From Hyphomonadaceae bacterium (GTDB lineage Bacteria; Pseudomonadota; Alphaproteobacteria; Caulobacterales; Aquidulcibacteraceae): a stretch of DNA of 64,000 bases. The DNA lies in NCBI GenBank assembly GCA_023384105.1, contig JAHDXR010000017.1:1-64000 (forward strand). The letters run 5' to 3'. The notes below the pieces were generated by a model. The model was not told where the DNA came from and did not search any database. It saw only the letters and a list, made by a program, of their open reading frames with translations. This document shows, one piece after another, positions 54,014 through 64,000 of the stretch. The stretch's first letter is position 1. The number at the start of each line of letters is the position of its first letter. The position numbers were made by a program, and so were the translations under genes.

Positions 54014-55290
54014 CGATGATCAACGCCTATACCGCGGACGACGAAAACCGCCTTTCGGACGTCGAGCGCGATCTCGTTGAGCGACGGATCCGCGTGCTTG
54101 GGCCTTCTTACCGCCTGTTCTACGAGCACCCGGTTCACGTCGTACGCGGGGAGGGCGTATGGCTCTATGGTCCAAACGGCGAGTGCTATCTCGACGTCTA
54201 CAACAATGTCGCGGTGGCGGGTCATTGCCATCCTCACATCGTGGCTGCGATCGCCAGGCAGGCGGCGATCCTCAATACGCATACGCGCTATCTCACTGAG
54301 GGCGTAATCGACTACGCCGAGCGGCTGATCACGAAATTCCCGCCTCCCATCAGTCAACTGATGTTCGCATGCACCGGCAGCGAGGCCAACGATCTCGCCG
54401 TGCGCGTCGCACGCGCCCACACCGGCGGAAGCGGCCTGATCGTCACCGAGACCGCCTATCATGGCGTCACGCAAGCGATTGCCGAATTGTCGCCGTCGTT
54501 GGGGCGGCATGTGGAGATTGGCGCGCATGTGCGCACCGTGCCTGCGCCTCGCACAAGCGGCGATGTCGGCCGCGCGTTTGCAGATGGCGTCAGCGCCGCT
54601 TTGGAGGATATGCGCAGGGCGAGCGTAAAGCCTGCGGCGCTTCTTGTCGATACTGTCTTCGCGAGCGATGGCGTGTTTGCTCATCCGCCGGGATTCCTGG
54701 GCGAGGCCGTTGAACGGGTTCGCGCCGCGGGCGCTGTCTTTATCGCCGACGAAGTGCAGGCTGGCTTCGCGCGCTTGGGCGATGCGTTCTTTGGATTCGA
54801 GCGGCACGGGCTTACCCCCGACCTCGTCACCATGGGCAAGCCGATGGGCGCCGGACACCCGCTTTCCGCATTGGCAGGCAAACCGGAAGTGCTGGAGAAA
54901 TTCGGCCATATGAGCCGCTACTTCAATACGTTCGGAGGCAATCCCGTCTCCTGCGCTGCGGGCATGGCGGTGCTCGATGTCATCGAGGGTGAGGATCTGA
55001 TGGGGAATGCGCGACGCGTCGGCGTATTGCTCAAGAACGCGCTTTTGGAGCTTGCCGCTCGCTATGGCGCGATTGCCGATGTCCGCGGCGTCGGCCTTTT
55101 TATCGGCGCTGAGATGGAGAACGAGCGGATCGCTGCGCGCATCGTGAACGGCTTGCGCGAGCGGCGCATTCTCATCAGCGCCACCGGGCCGGGCGCGAAC
55201 ATACTGAAAATTCGCCCGCCTCTCGTCTTCAGCGAGGCCAATCTGGATCAGTTCATCAGCGCGCTCGGCGCGGAGCTGGCGGTGCTCTAA
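54010..55290 (+). CDS. class III PLP enzyme, AGXT2L/ETNPPL-type phospho-lyase
   Basis: 426-residue fold-type I PLP enzyme. Lys277 (VTMGKPMGAGHP) binds PLP, with Asp247 in FIADEVQ. Several stretches (LFYEHPVHVVRGEG, GHCHPHIV, ILNTHTRYL, YFNTFGGNPVSCA, VRGVGLFIG, GPGANILKIRPP) are typical of ethanolamine-phosphate and phosphohydroxylysine phospho-lyases rather than ordinary transaminases. With the kinase upstream it would convert an amino alcohol via its phosphate ester to an aldehyde or ketone, ammonia and phosphate. Start TTG 54010 (TTGA overlap) or ATG 54016. Confidence 0.87.
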   Translation: MTMINAYTADDENRLSDVERDLVERRIRVLGPSYRLFYEHPVHVVRGEGVWLYGPNGECYLDVYNNVAVAGHCHPHIVAAIARQAAILNTHTRYLTEGVIDYAERLITKFPPPISQLMFACTGSEANDLAVRVARAHTGGSGLIVTETAYHGVTQAIAELSPSLGRHVEIGAHVRTVPAPRTSGDVGRAFADGVSAALEDMRRASVKPAALLVDTVFASDGVFAHPPGFLGEAVERVRAAGAVFIADEVQAGFARLGDAFFGFERHGLTPDLVTMGKPMGAGHPLSALAGKPEVLEKFGHMSRYFNTFGGNPVSCAAGMAVLDVIEGEDLMGNARRVGVLLKNALLELAARYGAIADVRGVGLFIGAEMENERIAARIVNGLRERRILISATGPGANILKIRPPLVFSEANLDQFISALGAELAVL

Positions 55291-55411
55291 TCAAAGCCGA
55301 AGATACGGGACGACTCCGTGTTGCCCACTGCGCCGCTGAATTGCGTGCAGTCCTCTAAGATGGCGGGTTTGCGCCGGCGAGCGTGTCTTGCCTTCGCGGG
55401 GAGGCGGACAC

Positions 55412-56854
55412 ATGACACCCGACGAGTATGTTCAGTATGACGCGGTGGGCTTGGCGGAGCTCGTCCGGACCGGAGAAGTGACGCCGACGGAGGTGCTGAA
55501 CGGAGCGATCGAGCGTATGCGGGCGGTCAATCAAGCGATCAACGCCGTCGTCGTCGATCTCGAACATCTGGCCCGCGCGGCGATCGATAGCGGCCTGCCT
55601 GAAGGGCCGCTGCACGGCGTGCCGACCCTCTTGAAGGACATCAGCACGCAGCTGCAGGGGGTGCGGACGACTGCGGGCTCGCATCTGTTTGACGGGGCGC
55701 CGCCCGCCGACGCCGATAGTGCGCTCGTCGCCGCGTATAAGGCCAGCGGGCTGAACATCTTCGGCAAGTCGAACACGCCGGAATTCGGACTCGCACCGGT
55801 GACCGAGCCGCGCCTCTACGGCAAGACACGAAATCCCTGGAATCTCGCCCTGACCCCAGGCGGGTCCTCCGGCGGGGCCGCCGCTGCGGTGGCGGCCGGC
55901 ATCGTACCCGCCGCGCAGGCGAGCGACGGCGGCGGCTCGATACGCATTCCGGCCGCGTGCTGCGGCCTTGTCGGCTTGAAGCCGTCGCGGGGACGGATCT
56001 CGCTCGCGCCGAACGGCGAGGGTTGGGGCGGCATGACCGTGTTGAACGCCGTGAGCCGCACTGTACGCGATAGCGCAATGTTCCTGGACATTTCATGTGT
56101 GCCGCAGACCGGCGATCCTTATGCGCTGCCGGCGCCGTGGCGGCCATTTCTGGAAGAAGCGTCGACGCCGCCGGAGCGGCTGCGCATCGGCTTCACCACT
56201 GCCGCTCTCGGCATGGGCCGCGATGTCGATGCGCCGTGTGCAGAGGCGGTGCGTGACACAGCGCGTTTATGCGAGCAACTGGGCCATAGCGTGGAGGAGG
56301 TTACGCTGGCGTTCGACTTTGCTTCCGCCGTCAGCGCCGGCGGCGTGCTGGTGGCGGCGAATGTCGCGGACACAATTGATCGGGAGGCCGAGCGGCGTGG
56401 CCGTCCCGCGGCGCCGGAAGAGGTCGAGAAGCTCACGTGGCTGACCTATCAGCGAGGCCAAACGGTGACAGGGGCCAACTATGTCCGCGCCTTGTCGATA
56501 ATGCACAAATTCGGCCGCGAACTGGCGGGCGCGTTCGAGCAATGCGATGTCATATTGTTATCCACGCTAGGCAGCTTGCCGATTTCGCTTGGCGCTCTCG
56601 ACGCGAATGCCGAGGATTTCTCCGCCTATATGGAACAATTCTATAGCTTCGTGCCGAACACGCAGGCTTTCAACGCATCCGGCTTGCCCGCCATCTCGCT
56701 GCCGCTGTCCTGGTCCGAAGATGGGCTTCCGATCGGGCTGCAATTCGCGGCCGGGTATGGACGCGAGGATTTGCTGTTTCGCCTTGCGGGCCAGTTGGAA
56801 GAAGCGCGGCCTTGGCGCCATCGTTGCCCAGACTTGACGCAGGCCGCCTCGTAA
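55412..56854 (+). CDS. amidase (amidase signature family)
   Basis: 480-residue amidase with Lys75 (LLKDI), cis-Ser in TPGGSSGG (about 152) and nucleophile Ser176 (DGGGSIRIP). It is highly similar along its length to the amidase at 37241-38662, including the SFVPNTQAFN/SFIPNTQPFN and PLSWSEDGLPIG segments, so the two are paralogues. ATG 55412 has GGGGAGGCGG upstream. A 280-base gap follows in which no supported gene was found. Confidence 0.93.
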   Translation: MTPDEYVQYDAVGLAELVRTGEVTPTEVLNGAIERMRAVNQAINAVVVDLEHLARAAIDSGLPEGPLHGVPTLLKDISTQLQGVRTTAGSHLFDGAPPADADSALVAAYKASGLNIFGKSNTPEFGLAPVTEPRLYGKTRNPWNLALTPGGSSGGAAAAVAAGIVPAAQASDGGGSIRIPAACCGLVGLKPSRGRISLAPNGEGWGGMTVLNAVSRTVRDSAMFLDISCVPQTGDPYALPAPWRPFLEEASTPPERLRIGFTTAALGMGRDVDAPCAEAVRDTARLCEQLGHSVEEVTLAFDFASAVSAGGVLVAANVADTIDREAERRGRPAAPEEVEKLTWLTYQRGQTVTGANYVRALSIMHKFGRELAGAFEQCDVILLSTLGSLPISLGALDANAEDFSAYMEQFYSFVPNTQAFNASGLPAISLPLSWSEDGLPIGLQFAAGYGREDLLFRLAGQLEEARPWRHRCPDLTQAAS

Positions 56855-57134
56855 GCGCCGCAGACGCACGATTGCGTTGAACGCGTTATGCGCTGCGCGA
56901 CGGCGGTGCATTGTTCATGTAGCGCACTTCTTTGGTGTGAGACATTGAGCGATCGAGTGGATCAACGCTGCGTATCCCTTTGGCGATCCGGCAACGGGAA
57001 GGCGTCACAAACGGCGACATGACAGACGACACCGCCGCCGCATGGACCCGCCAATCGCGCGGCGTTTTCCCACGTCGTGATCGGCGCACGAACATGCGCA
57101 TACTTCATGTTGTTGCGGCAATGAGAGCGAGAAG

Positions 57135-58319
57135 ATGGCGGGAAGAGCGCGTGTCGCCGGCGTAGGCATGGTTCCGTTCAAGAAGCCTGGCGCCAGCGAC
57201 GGTTATCAGGAAATGGGCGAGGCGGCGATCAGAGCGGCGTTAGAGGACGCCGGATTGCCGTACTCTGCGGTTCAGCAGGTTTACGCGGGGTACGTCTATG
57301 GCGACTCAACATGCGGTCAGGCCGTGGCCTATCGCGCCGGAACGACAGGCGTGCCGATCGTCAACGTGAACAATAATTGCTCGACCGGATCCACCGCGTT
57401 GTTTCTTGCCAGGCAAGCAGTGGAAGCGGGTGTGGTGGAGTGCGCGCTCGCCGTCGGCTTCGAGGAGATGCGCCCGGGCGCGCTTGGTTCGAGCTTTGCC
57501 GATCGTGCGAACCCCATGGTGCGCCACTTGGAGGCGATGACGGGGCTTCAGGAGTACAGCGCCAGTGCGCCGGTGGCGGCGCAATTCTTCGGCGGTGCCG
57601 GGCAGGAGTACGCGGACAAATATGGCGCCCGGCCGGAGACGTTCGCCAAGATCTCCGTGAAAGCGCGCCGGCATGCCGCCAACAATCCGCTTGCGCTGTT
57701 TCGCGATCCCGTGACGGTGGATCAGGTGCTGGCCTCGCCGCATCTCTACGGACCGATCACGCGGCTCCAATCATGTCCGCCGACCTGCGGCGCTGCGGCG
57801 GCGGTGATCGTTTCGCCGGAATTCGCACGCAAGCACGGCTTAGAAGCGCCAGTCGAGATCGTCGCACAGGCGATGACGACCGACACGTCGGCGACGTTCG
57901 AGGCGAAGTCGATGATGCAAGTCGTCGGATACGACATGAGCAAGGAAGCGGCGCGCGAAGTGTACGAGAAGGCGGGGATAGGGCCCAGCGAAGTGCAGGT
58001 CGCGGAGTTACACGACTGCTTCACGGCGAACGAACTGCTTCTCTACGAGGCGCTCGGTTTCACGCCTGAGGCCACGGCGGAGAAGTTCATCAACGACGAA
58101 GACAACACCTACGGCGGAAAGATCGTGACCAACCCCTCCGGAGGCTTGCTGTCGAAGGGCCATCCGCTTGGCGCAACGGGGTTGGCGCAATGCGCCGAAT
58201 TGGTCTGGCAGCTGCGCGGACAGGCGGACAGGCGCCAAGTCGACGATGTACGCTTTGCGTTACAACACAACATCGGATTGGGCGGCGCTGCGGTCGTCAC
58301 GCTGTACGGCCGGGCATAG
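57135..58319 (+). CDS. thiolase, SCPx/lipid-transfer-protein type
   Basis: 394-residue thiolase. Cys82 (NVNNNCSTGSTAL), ELHDCFTANE near 295 and LSKGHPLGATG near 340 form an intact active site. It resembles the thiolase domain of peroxisomal SCPx, which cleaves branched-chain and sterol side-chain 3-ketoacyl-CoAs. Downstream are two acyl-CoA dehydrogenases and an MFE-2-type dehydrogenase, giving nearly a full beta-oxidation set for branched substrates. Confidence 0.93.
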   Translation: MAGRARVAGVGMVPFKKPGASDGYQEMGEAAIRAALEDAGLPYSAVQQVYAGYVYGDSTCGQAVAYRAGTTGVPIVNVNNNCSTGSTALFLARQAVEAGVVECALAVGFEEMRPGALGSSFADRANPMVRHLEAMTGLQEYSASAPVAAQFFGGAGQEYADKYGARPETFAKISVKARRHAANNPLALFRDPVTVDQVLASPHLYGPITRLQSCPPTCGAAAAVIVSPEFARKHGLEAPVEIVAQAMTTDTSATFEAKSMMQVVGYDMSKEAAREVYEKAGIGPSEVQVAELHDCFTANELLLYEALGFTPEATAEKFINDEDNTYGGKIVTNPSGGLLSKGHPLGATGLAQCAELVWQLRGQADRRQVDDVRFALQHNIGLGGAAVVTLYGRA

Positions 58320-58402
58320 GCTATGGTGATGGCGATCCGAAACCATAGGAGCGTCGGTTCGCGAAGCCGATCTGTCGGCGGCGGCGCTATCGGGAGTGTA
58401 TC

Positions 58403-59506
58403 GTGAACTTCGATTTCTCGGACGATCAGAAGGCGCTCGGCGAACAGCTGCGCCGTGCGCTCGATAAGGCGTCGCCGCTCGGCGAGACGCGGCGTGTCAT
58501 GATGGAGCGCGAGCCTTATTCGAGAGCTGCGTGGACGGTGCTTGCCGAAGCGGGTGCGCTCGGCGCCGCGATTCCAGAGGCGTATGGCGGTGTCGGAGCA
58601 GGCCCGCTTGAAGTCTGTATCGCCGCCTACGAATTGGGCTTTGCGCTGGCTTCGACAGCATACGCGTCGAGCTTCCAATGCAGTTCGGCTCTGCTGCGCT
58701 GGGGCTCGGATCTGCAAAAGGAAAAGTGGCTTCCGGCGCTGGCGTCGGGTGCGGCGATCGGGACCGTGGCGTTCAGCGAGAATGGCGCCGGTATCGAAGC
58801 GAGCGCCATCTCCACGGTGGTGCGCGAGGGCAAGCTCTATGGCGCCAAGCAGGCCGTTCTCGACGCCATGTCCGCCGACGTCGCTGTTGTGTCGGCGCTG
58901 CAAGATGGGAAGCCGCTCCTGTGCGTCGTTGATCTGCACAGCGTGGGCGTGACGCGCGTGCCCCACGATTGCATCGATCCGACGCGACCGAGCGGCGATC
59001 TCGTATTCGAAGATGCACCATGCTCCGTTCTTCAGAACACTGGCTTTTCAAGCGCACAGGAGATTCTCAATCTCGGCGCCGTGGTGCTGGCATTCGAGCA
59101 GATCGGCGCGGCTGAACGCGCGCTGTTCATGGCGCGCGATTACGCGCTGGTTCGCAAGGCGTTCGGCCAGCAGATCGGGGCCTATCAGGGCATCAAGCAC
59201 AAGCTTGCCGATATGTATCTGAAGATCGAGACCGCCCGCGTGCACGCCTATTGGGGAGCGTGGGCGATTTCAACCAACGCAGCGGAATTGCCGCTCGCGG
59301 CAGCCGGCGCACGCGTCATGGCGACCGAGGCGCTCGACTCTGCCGCGAAGGAGAACGTCCAGGTGCATGGCGGGATCGGCTTCACCTGGGAGCATGATTG
59401 CCATCTCTTCTACAAGCGCTCTCGAGCCTACGCTTTAGCTCTGGGTCCGGCCCTTCGTTGGAAAGAGCAAATCATGCGTCAACTCGAACGCGCCAATGTG
59501 AGCTAG
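58403..59506 (+). CDS. acyl-CoA dehydrogenase, small-subunit style
   Basis: 367-residue flavoprotein-fold protein with AFSENGAGIEASAI in place of the usual TEPxxGSD segment, RKAFGQQIGAYQGIKHKLADM near 250 and QVHGGIGFTWEHD near 320. Shorter and more divergent than its neighbour, it resembles the partner subunits of heterotetrameric steroid-type dehydrogenases (ChsE/FadE28-like). GTG 58403 has GGGAG 7 bases upstream. Stop is 4 bases from the next dehydrogenase. Confidence 0.9.
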   Translation: MNFDFSDDQKALGEQLRRALDKASPLGETRRVMMEREPYSRAAWTVLAEAGALGAAIPEAYGGVGAGPLEVCIAAYELGFALASTAYASSFQCSSALLRWGSDLQKEKWLPALASGAAIGTVAFSENGAGIEASAISTVVREGKLYGAKQAVLDAMSADVAVVSALQDGKPLLCVVDLHSVGVTRVPHDCIDPTRPSGDLVFEDAPCSVLQNTGFSSAQEILNLGAVVLAFEQIGAAERALFMARDYALVRKAFGQQIGAYQGIKHKLADMYLKIETARVHAYWGAWAISTNAAELPLAAAGARVMATEALDSAAKENVQVHGGIGFTWEHDCHLFYKRSRAYALALGPALRWKEQIMRQLERANVS

Positions 59507-59510
59507 ACAA

Positions 59511-60722
59511 ATGGATTTCAGCGATTCACCAGAAGAGCGCGTCTACCGCGAGAAAGTGCATGCTTGGCTTTCGGCGAACGCGTCTCCGGCCGTCGCCGAG
59601 CAGGATCTCTCGGTTGTGGCCGATGCCGACAACGTGCCGCGGGCGAAGGAGTGGCAGGCCAGAAAGTGGGCTGCGGGCTACGCAGCGCTGACCATCGCGA
59701 AAGAATATGGCGGCGGCGGCGAGGCGCCGATCAAGCAGGTCATCTACGAACAGGAAGAGGCAAAGTTCGATGTGGCGCGCGGCACGCTCGACATCGGCCT
59801 GGGCATTTGCATTCCGACGGTTGTCGTCTGGGGTTCGGACGCCCAGCGTGACCGCTATGTTAAGAAAGCGCTCTCGGGCGAAGAGGTCTGGTGTCAATTG
59901 TTTTCGGAGCCGAGCGGGGGCTCCGACCTCGCGGCTTTGCGCACCCGTGCGGTCCGCGATGGTGAGCGCTGGATCGTGAACGGGCAGAAGGTTTGGACAT
60001 CCGGCGCACACTTTGCCGACTATGGGCTGCTGTTGGCGCGCACCGATCCCGCAGCGCCGAAGCACAAGGGCATCACGGCGTTCATCGTCAACATGAAGGC
60101 AGCCGGCGTCGAGGTGCGCCCTATTCGTACGATGGCTGGCAGCGCCGAGTTCAACGAAGTCTTTTTTTCCGACGTTTCGATTCCCGACAGCGATCGGCTG
60201 GGGCCGCCCGGTCAGGGGTGGCAGGTGGGCCTGTCGACCTTGATGCATGAGCGCATGAAGGCGGGAAAAGGCTTTGGCCTCGCCGGCTGGAAAAAGATGC
60301 TCGACATCGCCAGGAACGCCCGGATCGACGGCGCTCCTGCGCTGAAGGACAGCCGCGTGCGCGAGCGCATCGCCGACAATTGGGCGCAGGAGCAGGCTTT
60401 GCGTCTGTTGAGTTTCCGGGCGCAAACTGCTCTCTCTCAAGGCGGAATCCCGGGGCCCGAACAATCCATCAGCAAACTTGTCGACGGGACTCTCGCGCAA
60501 CAGGCGGCCGCTTTCATGCTCGATCTCGTGGGGGAGCCCGCCGTGTACGCCGCCGGGTCCGACAGTCCGTTGCGCAGCGTGTACAGCAGCTGGATGTGGG
60601 CCGCGGCCACGCGTATTGCGGGCGGATCGGACGAGATTCTCCGCAACGTCATCGCCGAACGCGTGCTTGGCCTGCCCACCGATGCGCGTCCTGACAAGAA
60701 CACGCCGTTCAACGAATTGTAG
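59511..60722 (+). CDS. acyl-CoA dehydrogenase, large-subunit style
   Basis: 403-residue flavoprotein with [17 protein letters not shown] (near 128), [21 protein letters not shown] near 157, GITAFIVNM and a C-terminal [22 protein letters not shown]. This long form with an N-terminal AWLSANA-type helix is the typical partner of the shorter subunit encoded just upstream. Together they probably form an alpha2beta2 enzyme for CoA esters with bulky or branched tails. Confidence 0.92.
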   Translation: MDFSDSPEERVYREKVHAWLSANASPAVAEQDLSVVADADNVPRAKEWQARKWAAGYAALTIAKEYGGGGEAPIKQVIYEQEEAKFDVARGTLDIGLGICIPTVVVWGSDAQRDRYVKKALSGEEVWCQLFSEPSGGSDLAALRTRAVRDGERWIVNGQKVWTSGAHFADYGLLLARTDPAAPKHKGITAFIVNMKAAGVEVRPIRTMAGSAEFNEVFFSDVSIPDSDRLGPPGQGWQVGLSTLMHERMKAGKGFGLAGWKKMLDIARNARIDGAPALKDSRVRERIADNWAQEQALRLLSFRAQTALSQGGIPGPEQSISKLVDGTLAQQAAAFMLDLVGEPAVYAAGSDSPLRSVYSSWMWAAATRIAGGSDEILRNVIAERVLGLPTDARPDKNTPFNEL

Positions 60723-60748
60723 GCCAAAAGCGCCAAGAGGATCATCGC

Positions 60749-61654
60749 ATGCACGATCAGTCCATCCGTTTCGACGAGCGCGTCGTCGTCGTTACAGGCG
60801 CCGGCGGCGGCTTGGGGCGCGCGCATGCCCTGGCGTTCGGTCGGCGCGGGGCCAAGGTTGTAGTGAACGATCTGGGCGGCAGTGCGAGCGGGGTAGGCGT
60901 TGACGCGGCGCCAGCGGAGAAGGTTGTAGCGGAGATCAAGGCGGGCGGCGGCGAAGCCGCCGCCAATTACGACTCCGTCGAAAGCGGCGACAAGATCGTC
61001 CAATGCGCCATGGACATCTATGGCCGTGTCGATGTCGTCGTGAACAATGCAGGTATTTTGCGCGACGTATCGTTCCATAAGATGACGGACGACGATTGGG
61101 CGATGGTGCTGCGCGTGCATCTCTTCGGCGCATACCAAGTGACCCGCGCAGCATGGCCGCACATGCGCGAGCAAGGTTACGGCCGCATCGTGATGACGGC
61201 GTCCGGCGCCGGCATCTATGGCAATTTCGGGCAGGCGAACTACAGCGCGGCCAAACTCGGGCTGCACGGATTGGCGCAGACGCTTGCTATCGAAGGAAGC
61301 GGCAAGGGAATTCGCGTCAACACGATTGCGCCGCTCGCGGCCTCGCGCCTCACCGAAGGGATCATGCCGCCTCATCTGCTGGAGGCGTTAAAGCCGGAGC
61401 TGGTTTCGCCGTTGGTGCTGTGGCTGTCGAGCGAGGGCTGCGAGGCCACGGGGAAGCTGATCGAGGTCGGCGGCGGGTGGTTTGCGGAAGTGTCGTGGGA
61501 GCGTTCTCCGGGCGCAGGGCTTGGGCCCAAGACGTCGATCACGCCGGAGATGGTGCGCGACAATTGGACGAAGATCACGGATTTCTCGGCGCCCACGCAT
61601 CCGCGTTCGATCATCGACACCATGACCGCGCTGGGCGAACATATCGCCCCTTAG
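60749..61654 (+). CDS. SDR, (3R)-hydroxyacyl-CoA dehydrogenase of MFE-2 type
   Basis: 301-residue SDR with [30 protein letters not shown], the signature of the dehydrogenase domain of multifunctional enzyme 2, NNAGILRD near 93, a catalytic Ser, YSAAKLGL near 165 and a C-terminal extension containing GGWFAEV. It oxidises (3R)-hydroxyacyl-CoA with NAD. No MaoC-type hydratase is seen next to it, so hydration must come from elsewhere. Confidence 0.92.
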   Translation: MHDQSIRFDERVVVVTGAGGGLGRAHALAFGRRGAKVVVNDLGGSASGVGVDAAPAEKVVAEIKAGGGEAAANYDSVESGDKIVQCAMDIYGRVDVVVNNAGILRDVSFHKMTDDDWAMVLRVHLFGAYQVTRAAWPHMREQGYGRIVMTASGAGIYGNFGQANYSAAKLGLHGLAQTLAIEGSGKGIRVNTIAPLAASRLTEGIMPPHLLEALKPELVSPLVLWLSSEGCEATGKLIEVGGGWFAEVSWERSPGAGLGPKTSITPEMVRDNWTKITDFSAPTHPRSIIDTMTALGEHIAP

Positions 61655-61728
61655 CGCGCCCTCATTGAAGTTTGAGTCACGTTCGGCGAATCTCACGTCA
61701 CCTGCGCGGCATGAGTATGACGCATCGC

Positions 61729-62739
<1,011 letters not shown>

Positions 62740-62881
62740 TCATCATCGTCCGATCGCGCACGAAACCTAGCACATTGCGTTGCGGGACAAAAGGTTCACG
62801 CATGCGGCATCAGCGCCATCTTGTACGTGTTGCTTCGCATGCGCCATGCCGCCAATGTCGCTGTATTGGAGTGATTGCGTG

Positions 62882-63703
62882 ATGGCGGAATCGGCGATGC
62901 TGCAGCAAGCCCGCGACTTCGTGGAAGAAAGCGACGCGCTCGCGGCGCTCGTCGAGCGCATTCCCGCAAGCGCGTGGCTCAGCGAGACGCAATTCAAGCG
63001 CTGGACGTTCGCCGACATCGTTGCGCATCTGCACATCGGCAATCATCTCGCCCTGCTGTCGTTGACCGAGCCCCCGGCATACTGGGCGCTGGTGAGCCGC
63101 TTGATGGCTGCGCATCAGGGGGAGGGGCACTTGGCCATGACCCACGCCTGGTTGGGACACGCAAGCGGTCCGGAGATCTTCTCGCTCTGGCGCGAGTTCT
63201 ACCCGGAAGTGGCGCAACGTTTTGGCGAAACCGATCCGGCGACGCGCGTGCCGTGGGCGGGAGCCGAAATGAGCGCGCGCTCGAGCATCACCGCGCGGAT
63301 CATGGAAACCTGGGCGCACGGGCACGCCATCTTCGACGCGCTGGGGCAGACGCGGGTTGAATCGGACCGCATCCGCGCCATTGCGCATCTAGGGGTCAAA
63401 ACGTTCGCGTGGGCGTTCAGGATACGCAACCTGCCTGTCCCGGCCGCTGCGCCGCTCGTGCGCTTGGAGGCGCCGTCGGGCGCCGTGTGGGAATGGAACG
63501 CAGCCAGCACTGGCGGGCGCGTTGAAGGTAGCGCTGTCGAGTTCTGCCAAGTCGTGACCCAGGTGCGAAACGTCGCCGACACGACGCTTCGCGTCGAGGG
63601 CGAAAAGGCGCGGCAATGGATGTCGATCGCGCAATGCTTTGCCGGCCCGCCCGAGGCGCCGCCCGCGCCCGGCGCACGCTACCGGATCAGCCGCGCGAAT
63701 TGA
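62882..63703 (+). CDS. DinB-fold metal-binding protein (TIGR03084-like)
   Basis: 273 residues. The N-terminal four-helix domain carries IVAHLHIGNH (His49, His51, His55) and a later METWAHGHAI, resembling metal-dependent DinB/mycothiol-isomerase-fold proteins. A C-terminal domain (RLEAPSGAVWEWN, DTTLRVEGEKARQW) resembles the SCP2-like ends of this family. Function unknown. Start ATG 62882, or the GTG one codon earlier, after GGAGTG. Divergent from the nitronate-type gene by 169 bases. Confidence 0.82.
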   Translation: MAESAMLQQARDFVEESDALAALVERIPASAWLSETQFKRWTFADIVAHLHIGNHLALLSLTEPPAYWALVSRLMAAHQGEGHLAMTHAWLGHASGPEIFSLWREFYPEVAQRFGETDPATRVPWAGAEMSARSSITARIMETWAHGHAIFDALGQTRVESDRIRAIAHLGVKTFAWAFRIRNLPVPAAAPLVRLEAPSGAVWEWNAASTGGRVEGSAVEFCQVVTQVRNVADTTLRVEGEKARQWMSIAQCFAGPPEAPPAPGARYRISRAN

Positions 63704-64000
63704 TCAACGTCGATCTGCATCGGGGCCGAGATACCGGCCCGTGACATGATCCCAGGTACGCTCTGTGAAGGCTTTCGCCCGCAGTTCGACCTTGCGCACA
63801 CGCGCTGTCTGCGTCTTCGGCAAATCCTCGACGATCTCGACATATCGCGGCAGCATGAATCTCGGCATGCTGGGCTCCAGGAAGTCGAGAAGCGCCGATG
63901 GCTCGAGCGCAGCTCCGGGCCGCAGCACGACGAGCACTTTCACCTCGTCTTCGCCGGGTCCGAACTCCGATGGCGCCGCAATGGCGGCGACTTCAAGAAC
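63704..64000 (-). CDS. acyl-CoA ligase, C-terminal part (runs off the window)
   Basis: Only the last 98 codons are inside the window; the gene continues past base 64000. VLEVAAIAAPSEFGPGEDEVKVLVVL, PRFMLPRYVEIVEDLPKTQTARVRKVELR and the end AFTERTWDHVTGR match the C-terminal domain of CaiC-like AMP-dependent ligases. The catalytic Lys region, usually TPTGKV, reads TQTARV, with Arg in place of Lys. It converges on the DinB-fold gene with no gap. Confidence 0.85.
   Translation of the reverse strand, partial: VLEVAAIAAPSEFGPGEDEVKVLVVLRPGAALEPSALLDFLEPSMPRFMLPRYVEIVEDLPKTQTARVRKVELRAKAFTERTWDHVTGRYLGPDADRR

Noticed and set aside
56855-57134. 71-codon frame (56886-57101, minus) in the gap after the second amidase
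   Set aside because: No ribosome site or recognisable motif. The tail HTKEVRYMNN looked protein-like but could not be tied to a family.

Overview
The window looks like chromosomal DNA of a GC-rich alphaproteobacterium, probably Caulobacterales or a close relative. The pointers are aroA divergent from a FYDLN-type zinc/acidic protein followed by tRNA-Ala(GGC), three large Caulobacter/Sphingomonad-style TonB-dependent receptors, and frequent ATGA/TTGA start-stop overlaps. The genus cannot be fixed from sequence alone. The first 2.2 kb are housekeeping genes. Everything after the tRNA is a dense block of accessory catabolic genes for activating, oxidising and shortening acyl-CoA chains. No transposase, integrase, CRISPR array or phage gene was seen.

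Layout. (A) 87-2175: aroA, FYDLN protein, tRNA-Ala. (B) 2418-7251: an operon of an unrecognised 371-residue protein, an APH-type kinase and an acyl-CoA dehydrogenase, divergent from a TetR regulator and a rubredoxin. (C) 7351-13976: a TonB receptor with its own terminator, divergent from an acyl-CoA ligase, zinc alcohol dehydrogenase and aldehyde dehydrogenase operon. (D) 13980-18370: a TetR gene divergent from cytochrome P450, an APH kinase, a DUF6285-type protein and an SDR. The kinase/DUF6285 pair resembles the LvaA/LvaB kinase of levulinate catabolism. (E) 18.37-24.16 kb: a CoA-transferase relic, a TetR paralogous to the one in D, two phytoene-dehydrogenase-like flavoproteins, two tandem paralogous small proteins and a [2Fe-2S] ferredoxin. 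Codon use here differs from region C. (F) 24.28-37.07 kb: a TetR gene sits between a leftward esterase/ligase operon and a rightward operon of TonB receptor, serine hydrolase, thiolase, DUF35 protein, HMG-CoA-synthase-like protein, two SDRs and a crotonase. Three copies of one AT-rich near-palindrome lie in the two intergenic regions and suggest a single local regulon. (G) 37.24-52.23 kb: thirteen leftward genes running from an ECF sigma factor through two ligases, a SnoaL-like protein, a PhyH oxygenase, an SCP2-like protein, a crotonase, a TonB receptor, two acyl-CoA dehydrogenases, a crotonase and an MFS carrier to an amidase. (H) 52.38-63.7 kb: TetR, a hydroxylysine-kinase-like kinase and AGXT2L-type PLP phospho-lyase pair, a second amidase, an SCPx-type thiolase, a two-subunit-style acyl-CoA dehydrogenase pair, an MFE-2-type dehydrogenase, a nitronate-monooxygenase-type protein, a DinB-fold protein and the end of another acyl-CoA ligase.

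Together these encode uptake across the outer membrane, hydrolysis of ester or amide bonds, terminal oxidation (P450, ADH, ALDH), CoA activation, several alternative dehydrogenation and hydration steps, and thiolytic or aldol-type cleavage. The style suits steroid side chains, isoprenoids or other branched or hydroxylated acids. No steroid-ring or aromatic-ring cleavage gene is present, so the substrate is open. The strongest candidates for undescribed biology are the thiolase-DUF35-HMGS-like triad whose synthase lacks its catalytic cysteine (32064-34739), the twin-flavoprotein/twin-small-protein/ferredoxin operon (19728-24163), and the three kinase-centred modules.
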